Shown here piece by piece: positions 46,601 to 58,600 of a stretch of DNA of 64,000 bases. The DNA is taken from the NCBI GenBank assembly GCA_016647705.1, contig CM028335.1:41020526-41084525 (forward strand), given 5' to 3'. Every line of letters starts with the position of its first letter. The first letter of the stretch is position 1. Position numbers and translations under genes: made by a program. The notes below the pieces were generated by a model that did not search any database, had not been told where the DNA came from, and saw only the letters and a list, made by a program, of their open reading frames with translations. Source of the DNA: Eucommia ulmoides. Taxonomy: Eukaryota > Streptophyta > Magnoliopsida > Garryales > Eucommiaceae.

Positions 46601-49600
46601 ACCTCCATTGAAAGACTGATGAACACCCAATATCGGTCATAGACATTTGCTTGGTATTGCCTATGGGGCTCCCAAACCTTAATAGGAACCTAAGACACTC
46701 CTTAGATGTGCCAAGAGCTGGATGCTCACTTAATGCCGAGAAGATGGGATAATGTGGTGGCAGGTAGCTCACCAAGGCTTCCCTGTGATAGTATAGTAGT
46801 AGAAATCGTTGTGTTACAGGAGACATTATGGTTTTTTTTTTCCTAAGCAAACGACATCCGATTCACGAACTGTCTGAACTCATAATCTTTGAAGAACATG
46901 AGTTCTTCTAGTACAAATTTCATGCCCACCTAAAACCAAAATATCATATTCATGACAATGGGTCTCTAGGAATAAACATGTCTTCTCAAGTACTATTGCA
47001 ACCTTGGTGATGCCGAACGGTTTTCACCTTTTGTATCTCAGTCATGGCTTTATTCGCAGACCGTGACATCCTCCTCCACTCAATTGTGTCAATGCTCGCA
47101 TCGATAACTAAGATCGTGATGTCGTCCCCTACTCGATGCTGCGTGATGTCCTCATGGACAAACCCATACACGGAAGACTAGTAGGAGCATGCTGTGATAA
47201 TTCTGACTGAAATAACATATCTTCATGGACATTCTGACTTGAAGAACTTAACAACCAGCAGGGGCAGATGCCTTGAGCTATAGACCATGATGAAGTGCAT
47301 GTGGCATGGATGCAGACTTCCACACTGAAGCTGCACATTGAAACCATCGAAAATGCCTTGGTAGCAAGATTGCAAACTCCTTTCCAAGAAGTTACCAATC
47401 ACGAAGAATGACCCGCAGGTCGAATTCCCACAATTGGGACAAAGGTGCACCCATCGAGGTGTAGCGTATGCATAAACTATCTCAGACATGGCCCAAAAGA
47501 ACCAAAAACACTCGATCCCCTTTCTCAGTAGCCAACCAAATCATGCTCATAAGGGGAATGAGCCAAAGCCCGAAGGCCAACATTAACCAAAGGTATAGGT
47601 GTGGAACCCAATTTGCCTTAGGGTACAGTGACAAAGGTTAACCACCCATTTTAGGCTTTAGGCGTGGCACTCGAAATTCTCGTAGGAAAAAGCACAAACA
47701 CCAGGCAGGCCCTCAACCCGCTTCCATACATGGGACAATGTCGATCATCAGTATACTACCTTGGGAGTGTGTCTCCATGATAACCACTTTAATAATGGCA
47801 CCACTTTTGGGTACACCCACTCTAGAGTGAGGCTCTTGCAGTCCAAACATCGATGACATCGAAGTCGAAAGAGATCTTCACTTGGGAAGTCTTGAAAACA
47901 CATGGACGGTAGCTTCCATCTCCAACAAGTAACCAATTTGTCTATCCTTGGGAAGGACTTTGAGTAGTGCCCCTTCCTCTTAGGCAACATGGTTTCAACA
48001 AACAACTCGATACCTTAGTTGTTTCACCGATATGTCCGTAGGTGCCTCAACACACAAGGCAAAGGAACCAAGATTTCCTATCTAGTAATCTATAACCAAC
48101 TAACAACTTTGATATCACACGGTTGAGACCCATAGACTTTCCATCATCAGAATGTGTCTTGCCCCAAGCTTGCCAAAAGTTACCAGCAATGCTGAGAACA
48201 GAAGGTCTGAAGTAGTCAATGTCCACATGCTGTACAGGGTCCATCTCGGATGTGTTCGACACAAGAGTACCCAACAACATAGTAGCTGAACTTACTCGGT
48301 TATCCCAACAATGTTGTTCATTGCCTTTGAAACCAACGAGCTACTATAAAATCATCCTCAAAACATATCTCAATCATCACGGATACTCCAAGATGTAATA
48401 CTATCTCTGGCCTGGTGAAGCATTTTAAATCTAGAGCACCAAACCAAGTAGTACCAAGCCTAATTGTGGTTTAGGATATAAAGCAATCCCCTTTAGAAGG
48501 CTCCTTTATCGCTCCTTATTACAATCAACATCGGGATTTCAGAAGTAATTCTGTACTAGATCGGGTACTCTTCCAATCCGAATACACCTCGTGAGACACT
48601 ACTTGGCTCTAACCAACTGTTTACGTCCGACCATCTTGGCGCAATGACATGAAAGACCGTGAGACACCTTGCGTCCCACTACACAGAGGTAAAGCCTGAA
48701 TATTGTCCGAATTTTCCATGAATTTGATTTCATCTCGTTCATCTCTACGAGCTTCTTAGAAATCATTCCCTTGTGTTTTCCACGATACTTGGTTACTCTA
48801 CGAACCCTATTGGCACGCTTCTTATGTATCTATACTCTTTAATGCGTATCTTGATGGTCACAAGGCATGATCGCCTAAGCAATAGATCAACATCTCAGTC
48901 AATGGCTTAGTTTGATTCCAACCGAGCAACATGAATGTGGCGTCACTCCACAATCACATGCCCTAGGCCAATAGACCCTTGTAGGCAAGGTGAACCCAAG
49001 CCAAGCCCACAAGTTGGCATATGAGATCCCGGTGGTAACCAATCGATTTTAAGACTCATTTCGAAAGATGGTATAGCAAGGGTCATAGGGAAGTGCTCCT
49101 AAACCTCCATTGAGAGGCTAACGCCCAATATTGGTCATAGACCTTTGTGTGGTATTGCCTATAAGGCTCCTAAACCTTATAGTGACCCAAGACGAGTCTT
49201 AGACATGCCAAGAGTCGGTCCCAGGTTTTCCCCTAGGATGATCACTTAATGCCGGGAAGATGGTATAAGGGAGTGGTGTATAGCTCGCCAAGGTTTCCTC
49301 CTTATAGTACATTAAACAGTTTTCCCCAAGTGACGGCTATAGTAGAGATCAATGTGCTCTAAGTGTCGGAGACATAATGGTCTTTTTCTAAGCAATCGAC
49401 ATCCGATTCTTGAACTGCCAGAGCCCATGATCTGCTGAGAACATGTAGTTCTTTAAGTACAAATCTCATGACCATCTGAAACCGAAACATCATTTTTACA
49501 AAAATGTCACTCTAGTAAACACTGTCTTCACAAGTAATATCGCAGCCTTGGTGATGCCAAACAGTTTCAACCTTTTGTGAGAGAAGTCACGGTTGTATCT

Positions 49601-52600
49601 GCTGACCATGACAATAAGCATAGGAGGAACTTAGAAGCATGATATGAGAGTGGAGTTGGGGGTGGATATGCAATAAAGCATTCTAACTTTCTTGAAAAAT
49701 ACGGCATAGAAGGTATTCAAAAGGGTTTTGGGAAGAAATAAAATACTTGAAAGTTGAAAATAAATTTTAATCCTTGTTTGGAGTAAAAAATGCATAATTT
49801 TGAGTCTAACACGGGAACATGACTTCCCCAGAAAGTCCTACAACTAAGTGGAGGAATCTTATATTACATCCAACCTGACAATTTTTCGACTAAAAATAGT
49901 TATGATGGTGGTAAAACACTGAACTTTTGTCTGATACAATCTTCAAAGACTTGTCAAGGCACCTTATAAAGTTTGATTGTTGCGGCCAAAACTACCTCTT
50001 GTATGGGTTTCCTAGCAAATAGTCATCTATAGGAATTTCGTTTATTGTCTCTTCGGTAAAAATCGGTGATTAGTAATGATCCCTTCTGGACCTGTAGTAG
50101 TACATATAGAAATGGATTATTTTTTCAAGCATATCTTAAATAGGTAGCCTTCAGATAGAGCCATTCTCAATGTGTGATGGGAATTAACTAAGGCCACAGT
50201 TTCAAACTTATGTACGTTGAGGGCGGAAAAATCATTAGTGTCTTTTTTCCCACAGTAGTTAATTATAGTTGATAAAGTAGCCTTTTTTCTTATTTTGTTA
50301 AGTGGCCGTTAAAGTATCCGTTATTCCTATTTTGTCAAGCAGCTGTTAAATAGCCATTATTCTTATTTTGTGAAGTAGCCGTTATTGTTTGTTATTCTAA
50401 GCCTATATAATAAGGTTTTATTGTAATAGAAAGACACCTTTCATTAATTGATTAGTGAATTATATGAGCAAGATTTTTTATTTTCTTATTTTATTTTTTC
50501 CTTCATCATTTGTTATTGAGAGCTCACTTTGATCCTCCATGCTTCGCCTATAAATTCCCCCAACCACCAATTAGAAAACTCTAGCCACCATAACCTAGCC
50601 AACGCGCCGTCATTCGTGCTACAATAGTCCAACATCCCAGATTCAGCTTGTCAGCCTTCGTCGGACCTCACCGGGTCTGTTCCAGCCTTCGCCAGCTCTC
50701 GGAGGTTTACCGCAACCTAGATCTGCTCTAGATTTCCTTCGTAGCGGCTGCCAATTGCATTGTGCCCCAGACATCATCTGTAAGTCTTGCTATACTTAAA
50801 AAAAACAGAATATATATTTATACTATTATTTTATTCCCCGTTTTTCCATTTTGATAAAAAAATAAAAAAATAATTCAATAATCAATTAATCAAATGTGTA
50901 TTTTTATTACAATAAACTGCATTATAAAGGCTTAGAATAACAAACAATAACGGCTACTTGACAAAATAAGAATAACGGCTACTTGACAAAATAAGAATAA
51001 TGGCTACTTGATTTTTCTTGTTATGATGACACTCTAAACCCTAATACTTTCTTAGATTGGCTAAATGATTTGAATGATTATTTTGAAAGGTATGAGATTT
51101 AGATGACCATAGGTTCAGATTCGCCCAAATGACATATTGGATCTACTAAGAGGTATTGACAAGGTTTCCAAAGAAACATAGAACGAATCACCTATCACCC
51201 TTCGGTAGGACATGAAATGTCGGGTAAAAGAAAAGTATCTCCCGGCATGTTATATGCTACAACTAATGAACCAATGCCTCAACTTTAAGCAATTGTCCTC
51301 TAGCGTATCTAATTATGTAACCCGGTTTGAGGAATCAATGTTGAGATGTAATATTGATGAGGTATCATGGGTTCGTGTCACCAAATTCATTAATAAGGCC
51401 TGCTATTCAAAGAGAATTCTCTCTCCATTCGCCAGAATCATTAGAAGAGGCATATCATAAGGCTCTAGAAATAAAGAGGTTCTCTAGGTTTCCCGATCAT
51501 AGAAGAATAACTTCCCGAATAGGAGGATCAAATCAGTCTAGATCTGCACCTTTTGAGAAATCACATGGGACCAATCAATCACAACCTGTCTCCATAGCAC
51601 TTAAGAGTAGTTACAACCCTAGTCACGTGCCACTAGGAACTTCTAGGACAAGCTTTAATCCTAGTCAGAGTATCCACTAGTGACCTAGTATGACTAAGAC
51701 TAGAGATTTCTCCTCCATTGAATGTCACAATTGTCATGCTATAGGTCAATTTGCATCACGTTACCCACATCGAATCATGACAATAGGTGTCGAAGAGGTA
51801 GAACCCCTAGATGAATAGAAAGCTAACCAAGTAGTGAAACCTCTAAAACCATCAGAAAAAGGAGAAGAACTAGGGGACAAGTCCAACAATGTTTATCTTA
51901 ATATAATGAGTTGTATCATTAGTATGCCTATTGATTCTGATGCCTGGAAACGTACTAGTATCTTTTACACTTATGCCAACTGTGGGGATAGAGTTTGTAA
52001 GTTGGTTATCGATGGAGGATGCTCAATGAAAGTCGTATCCAAGTCCGTTGTTGTTGGGTTAAAGCTCAAAATTGACCCACATCTTCACCCCTATAGGGTT
52101 GCCTGGGTAGATAATACCTCCTTACTTGTTTTTGAGACTCGTTTGGTATCAATAAAGATGGGTGACTACTCCACACAGATTGTATGTGTTGTTTTACCTA
52201 TGGATGTTGCTTATGGTCTCTTAGGTCATCCATGACTCTATGATGTGGACGTGAAAAACTTTGGTGGGGACAATACATAAATCTTTCAACATGCTGGCAA
52301 AAACATCATTTAAAATCTGGCAAACCCAACTCAAACGAAAGCCGGACAAAGAATTCGTCTTCTCAAAACACCCATAAGAATGGACTTCATATCTTATCTC
52401 GTTTGAAGTTTGAGCATGAGAATAGGAACTCGCTTGTCCTACTTGTATTAGTGGGAAAATGAGAAATCCGCTTTCCTAGTGAGACAAGTATCGATCTCCC
52501 GTAAGAGGTCACCACCTTGTTAGGGGAGTTCAGCGATGTAAACTCCCGAAAAACTGTCTGAAGAATTACCACCTATGAGGGACATTCAACAATGCCATCG

Positions 52601-55600
52601 ACCTAGTACTAGGATCTCAATTGCCTAATCTCCCGCATTATAGGTTGAATCCCAAAGAATGAGCAGAAATGAATAGGCATGTAGACAAACTTCTTAGAAA
52701 AGGTCGAATTCAAACTAGCCTTGGCCCTTGTGCAATTTCTGTTTTGTTGACTCCCAAAAAGGATGACTCTTGGAGAATGTGTGTAGATAATCGATCCATT
52801 AATAGGATCACCATTAAGTACCGATTTCCTATCCCTAGACTTGATGACTTTCTAGACCAGATAGTAGGGTCCAAATGGTACACAAAGATAGACTTGCGTA
52901 TTGGGTACAAGCTTGAAGTTGATGTTCACCGTAGGAATGTAAAATTTAAGAAGGGTGAGTGTGTAATGGTTGGAGTTTGCCCGGAACGATACCCAAAACA
53001 CTCTTAAAAAATTGCATGCTAGAGCTACGGGGCTACACCGTATTCTCCGTGGACTTGGTCTAAAGACTTATTTAATTGATTTACCATCTCATATGCATAT
53101 TAGTTCTGTTTTCAATGTGGAATATTTGCTACCTTATCGAGGCACATTCGAGCCTCCTATTGTTTCCATAGGTACTTTTCGTGGGAAAGATGTTACTTCA
53201 TTTGTGCCAACACCGAAACTGCCTCGTCTGCCTCCATATAACGACGACCAAATTGAAGAGGTGTAAGATGAGATCATTGGCTCGTCACAAGGTGGATATG
53301 AAAGGTATCTTGTAAAATGGAAGGGTCGATCACTCATAGATGCTACGTGGATTCTAGACGAGGAGTTAAGCCGGCTTACACCTGATCTCTTGGAGTAGTA
53401 CAAGTTTTATAACTCTCCGGAGGCGAGTTCTTTTCAGCCGGGGAGAATTGATAGGGATCGATTAAGGCACCACTTCAAACTTATGTACAGTGGGGGCAGA
53501 AAACTCATTAGTATCTCATTTCCTGCAGTAGATAATTATAGTTGATAAAGTAGCCGTTATTCTTATTTTGTCAAGTAGCTATTATTCCTATTTTATCAAG
53601 TAGCCGTTAAAGTAGCTGTTATTCCTATTTTGTCATGTAGCCGTTATTCTTATTTTGTCAAGTAACCGTTAAAGTAACTGTTATTGTTTGTTATTCTAAG
53701 CCTATATAATGAGGTTTTATTATAATAGAAAGACACATTTGATTAATTGATTATTGAATTATTTGAGCAAGATTTTTTTTTTAATTATTATTGTTGGTGT
53801 GTAAATCTGGTACACACCTCGAGTATGGTCCAGTCGGATGATAGGTGGGTCCTTTAACTGAGGTGGAGTCGTCGGTTGAAAATTATTCACATGAGCTGTT
53901 TTGGGTCCTGGGAGGACTGATCTGCTATGTCAAGAGTCCTGCTCCTTAGCGAGTAGTACCTGCAGAAGGCTCAGATCGGGATTTGTCCTGGTGAAATCCC
54001 TTCGGAGTAGTAATCAGTGCTCAGAGAGAAAAGGTATAGTAATGTGTTAAGTAGGCAAGTGAACTCAATGCATGCGCGTAATCAAGTGTACCTGGGGCTT
54101 GCATAGCCCCCGGTATATATAGGAGTTGGAGATGATTAGTTGGGCCTAAACACGGTTAATTAGTCGAAACCCTGTGTTTAGCCGATAATTCTGAGTGTTT
54201 AAGAGATAACTGCGCGTAATCAAGTGTACCTTGGGCTTGCATAGCCCCCCGGAATATATAGTAGTTGGAGATGATTAGTCAGGCCTAAATACGGTTAATT
54301 AGTCAAAACCCTGTGTTTAATCGATAATTCGGGGTGTTTAAGAGATAACTGTTGAGTTTGGGATTTTGAGCACATTTGGCAAAGCCCTCGGGCCTTTGCC
54401 AGGCCTGTGATGGTAAGCTGGTGGAGGAGAGCGGAGATCCGTGGAGTCCTGGAGAAGAAATGAGCTAGCATGGGGAGTCGGTCAAGGTGAATGGTTGAGT
54501 CTTTGAAATTGGTCATACAGGGCACGGCGTAGAGCTAAGAGCGGTATGTCCCTGCGGGGCTCCTCGTTCCTCCCTAGGTGCAATTGAGATTCCAGGGAGG
54601 AGCCATGGTCGGTGTATGCTCCAGGGTGGCGTTGTGGATTCTGGAATGCGCCCTGTCACTACGAGGACAGACACGTGGTTAGGTTTCAAGTGCTGACTCA
54701 GTGGTGCTCAAGAATACCCTCATCAATTTATTTTATTTTATTTTTTCAATTGGCCTCCTTCATCAATGTGCCTATCTACTTATATTATGGTTGTCTATCA
54801 ATACTAAGTTGAATTTCCTAAGCTTCTAAGCTATGATAAATTATTTGGATTTATTTTAGGTCTCTAAAGTGATATATAAAATCCTTGTACTGAATGATTA
54901 TTTTGAAGGGTAGTTTAGTCTTTATCTTTATATTAGGGCTTTCGAGTATAATTCTATACTATGATAAATAGAGGGAGAGGTTGCCTACTTAGGTCAAGTT
55001 GTCTCATTCTGCTTGTACCTTTTTACTCAACATGGTATCAAGAACACGTTTTAATCTCATAGTTCTGTTCTTCCCAATTATTCTTTTCCCTATTATGAAA
55101 AAAAAAAGAAACGAAATGCAAAAACCCTAGATTTGCTGAAGCATAGCACATGCTCTGCCGCTCGTCGATCACTGTTCTCGATCATTTGACCCGATCTAAT
55201 CTAGATTGAGCCGTGCAACGTTAACCATGCTCGACCCTTATTGTCCTTCACCGAAGCCTCGACGTGCCATCCCAAACCTCGCGACCTTCGCTGGAGTCCC
55301 GTTGTCGCTGCACCATCTTCGATTTGATGGTTATGCAGAAAAAAAAGTCTCATCTCGTCTTAAATTTCCATTTAGTTTGTTTTTCGGTTTGTTTCCCTTG
55401 TCGGTTTTTTTTGTTAATTTATGTTGTAATTTCTTTTCATTACGGTTTATGTTGTTCTCTTGTTTGTTTTCTTTATTAACAATTTCAATTCAAATATGTC
55501 TTCAATGCTGTCTCCAGTATTAACCTCTATTAAATTGAAGGGAACAACTATTTACAATAGTCTAAGCCTATGAAAGTTGCTCTCAATGGTTAAGGAAAAC

Positions 55601-58600
55601 ATCGTAATCTCATTGACCCTTCTCCAGTAGAGGATATAAAGAAGGTTGATAAGTGGACCCACTTTAAATGCTCAAATATTATCTCAGTTATGGAACTCTA
55701 TGAAGTCTTAGGTTGCAGACATGTGTAGTAATGTCAACATCTGTAGAGTTACGGAAGTTTGTTCATTAGTTATTTGCGGACAATCTTACTCAGATGTATG
55801 ATGTGTCGGTTGAGTACTTCCTCGCCCAACATAATTCCTAGACGGTTATCAATTACTTTTCCACGCTTAAGCTCTTTCATTATTTTCGATAATCATGTTA
55901 TATGGAAACAACAAGAAGAGATGGTTGTCTTGAAGTTTCTTTTTGATGTATGTCTCGAGTTCAAGCCAGTTCATTCTCAGATTCCTGGGGGTGCTACTCC
56001 CTCATCGTTTCCTAAGACTTATTCTTAGGTTTGTTGTGCTACTACTCGGGGTACTACTCCGCCCTTTAGTCTCCCCACTCTATCCTTTAGTCTCTCTTCA
56101 TTAATCGTTCGATTGATTATACACACTTCTCAACGAGATCAAGGTGATCGCTCTAGTAGTAGCTTCCATGGTAGCCGCAGTAGTGGTTTTCGTGGTGTTC
56201 GAGGTGGTTGTGGTCAACATCGTTAGTGTTTATCCTGTGGCAAGGAGAATCACACTACGGAGACTTATTGGGACTTTGTTGACCGCCCCCCTAAGTTTGC
56301 TTATGCTGTGATTTTAGCAGATTGATCTCCTTCCACTATCTGAGTAGTAATTTGGGCACTATGGAACCCTTATTTATTTATTTTTTTATCCTCTATTTTG
56401 TGTAGCACTTAATTTTCATTTAATTCGATATCATTTAGTAAACTCACTAAGCACCTAACTATTCTATTTCATCTTTGCCTAATTTTGTACTTATTTAGGA
56501 TTTTTGAGGATGCGTGAGATCGTTGGCATAGGGTGTGAGAGAAAGAGACTTTACTATTTTGATGATTGAGGAAATTCCTGTTGGCCCAACCATTGCCTGT
56601 CCAGCAACTCCCCCTGCCCACCCAATTCATTGTGTGATCTCCTATCTCTCGCCAAACTAAAACTACTTGTTCCTAGTCTTCGTCATTTGTAGTCCCTATA
56701 TTGCAAATCTTGTAAGTCGAGAAAGCTGACGCACCTCGTTTTTCCAAAAAAGAAAAAAAAAATAATAAATAATAAATATGCGTAAAGAGAGAGGTTTTTT
56801 AAAACGTCGGTTTTCTCAAAAAGTACTTAGGCCATTTTTTTTTAAAAATAAGGAGTTGTCACCTAACATTGGATTTAAATGTGTGCTAGGTCACCGAATT
56901 TTAGAAAAACAAATTTAAAAAAAACCTAAGTGAACAATTGACTCCAAAAAACAAGGTCAAACCGAAGATTCATTTAAAGGCTCGGGGGTCCGTTATGTTT
57001 GGGGAAGGTGTTAGGCACCCCAAGACGCCCGTCCAAAAACGGTACCTTATATCCAATTAAGTCTAATTAGTTTAGTCCAAACTTTTTATTCTATTTTTGA
57101 AATCTTTTCCTTCTTATAAAATATTTTTGGGATTTTTTGAAATAAAGTGGGACAAATTTTTGTATTTTTGGGAATGTTTTCCCGGTATGACCTCTTATTA
57201 AATATTAAGGATTCGACAAGAATGGTCCTCGAGGGGTATTTATATATGTTTTCGAAAGATTTCTTTATTTTAAATGGGCAAATTAAAATAAGTGAATAAA
57301 TATGAAAATATGAATGTAGAAACTAAAATTATATGAAATTTATTTTATTAATGCGAAAGTGACCAAAAAACTAAAGAGTTTAATTTAAATATGTCAATGC
57401 AAGATGATATAAATACGGGGATTAAACAGGGAATATTACGTGAATTAATGTGATTATATGTGACAATGATTTAATTATAAAAAAAAAGTGTCGTGACTAG
57501 ATATGAAAAAGTAACATGAATTTATGAAATTAAAAAAAACTATATGTAGAAAAAAAGGTGTGAGTGGTGAAAGTGTACTAAACATGCCCTTTAAATAATG
57601 CAAGAAGTAAATATGCTAAATGGATGCAAAAATATTTATTTTAAGTTTGCCCAATTAATTTAAAGAAGTCCCGATTTGAAATTCCCTCAAATTCTATGGA
57701 TATGAGAATCGATGGAGGTTCGCGGAAACAATTTAGTTGAAATTAATCTTTCCGAAATTTAAACGAAATCCCACAGAAAATCTACTGAGGGAAGAGATTT
57801 CTTAAAACCATTCGTTTCTAAATTCCACTCGGGTCGGGGAATGGAAACAAGACTACGGAAAACTCTCCCACGATTTATCGAATCGTCGGATTCAATTTAA
57901 GGTTCGTAAGGATTAATTCCTACCAATAAAAGATTTTATTATTTTTTTGATTTTTGATTTTTGATTTTTTTAGGGCTTTGATAAGAAGAATAAAATAAAA
58001 ATTAAGACTAAAAAAATGCAGAAAAATATAAAATAAAAAAAATGCAGCAAAATAAATAATAAAATATCCTTCACCTAACGCTCGGAGTTAGGTTTAAGCA
58101 CGAGAAACCCACCCCGGCGTTTTCATTGGATCATCGGACGACTTGCTTTTTTAGCTTTTGCTCTTTATTATTATAAAAAAAATAATGCAGCAAATAAAAT
58201 AAAAAATAAAAAACAACGTGATACGGGTTTCCTCGTTTAAGCGCTCAAAGATTCAGATCGAGAATGGGGAACCTTATCCTGACGTTTTTCATCGAGTCAT
58301 CGGACAAAAAAAAAAAAAAAAGCTTGCAGGAATTTAATTTATGAAGAGGATTAAATAAACTGAAAAATAATTAAAAATCAGAAAACATACCTGTTTTAGG
58401 CCAAGAATCCCGATACTCGGACTTTTATCTCGCACAGACCGCTTCCCGAAAGGGTTTACGATGAGAATCATTCTCTAAGGGTTTTTTTCTCTCAATTTCT
58501 GAATGAATAAAGTATGAGGAGGAGGGTCCTATTTATAGGGAAAGATGAGGCTTGAAAATCACTTAGGAAACCCTAAAAATTAGATCTGACCTCCTAATCC

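Larger units (their letters stand above)
50175..54765 (+). mobile_element. Chromodomain Ty3/gypsy retrotransposon E, internally deleted
   Basis: 5' LTR 50175-50508 (334 bp), 3' LTR 53449-54765 split by solo LTR F. Perfect target duplication ATGTG at 50170-50174 and 54766-54770. LTRs start TGAT.GG and end CTTCATCA, and contain repeated AAGTAGCCGTTATTCTTATTTTGTC-like units. A degenerate primer site (TGTTATTGAGAGCTC) starts at 50511. The interior has gag, protease, the start of reverse transcriptase fused to the end of integrase, and a chromodomain. Confidence 0.9.
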
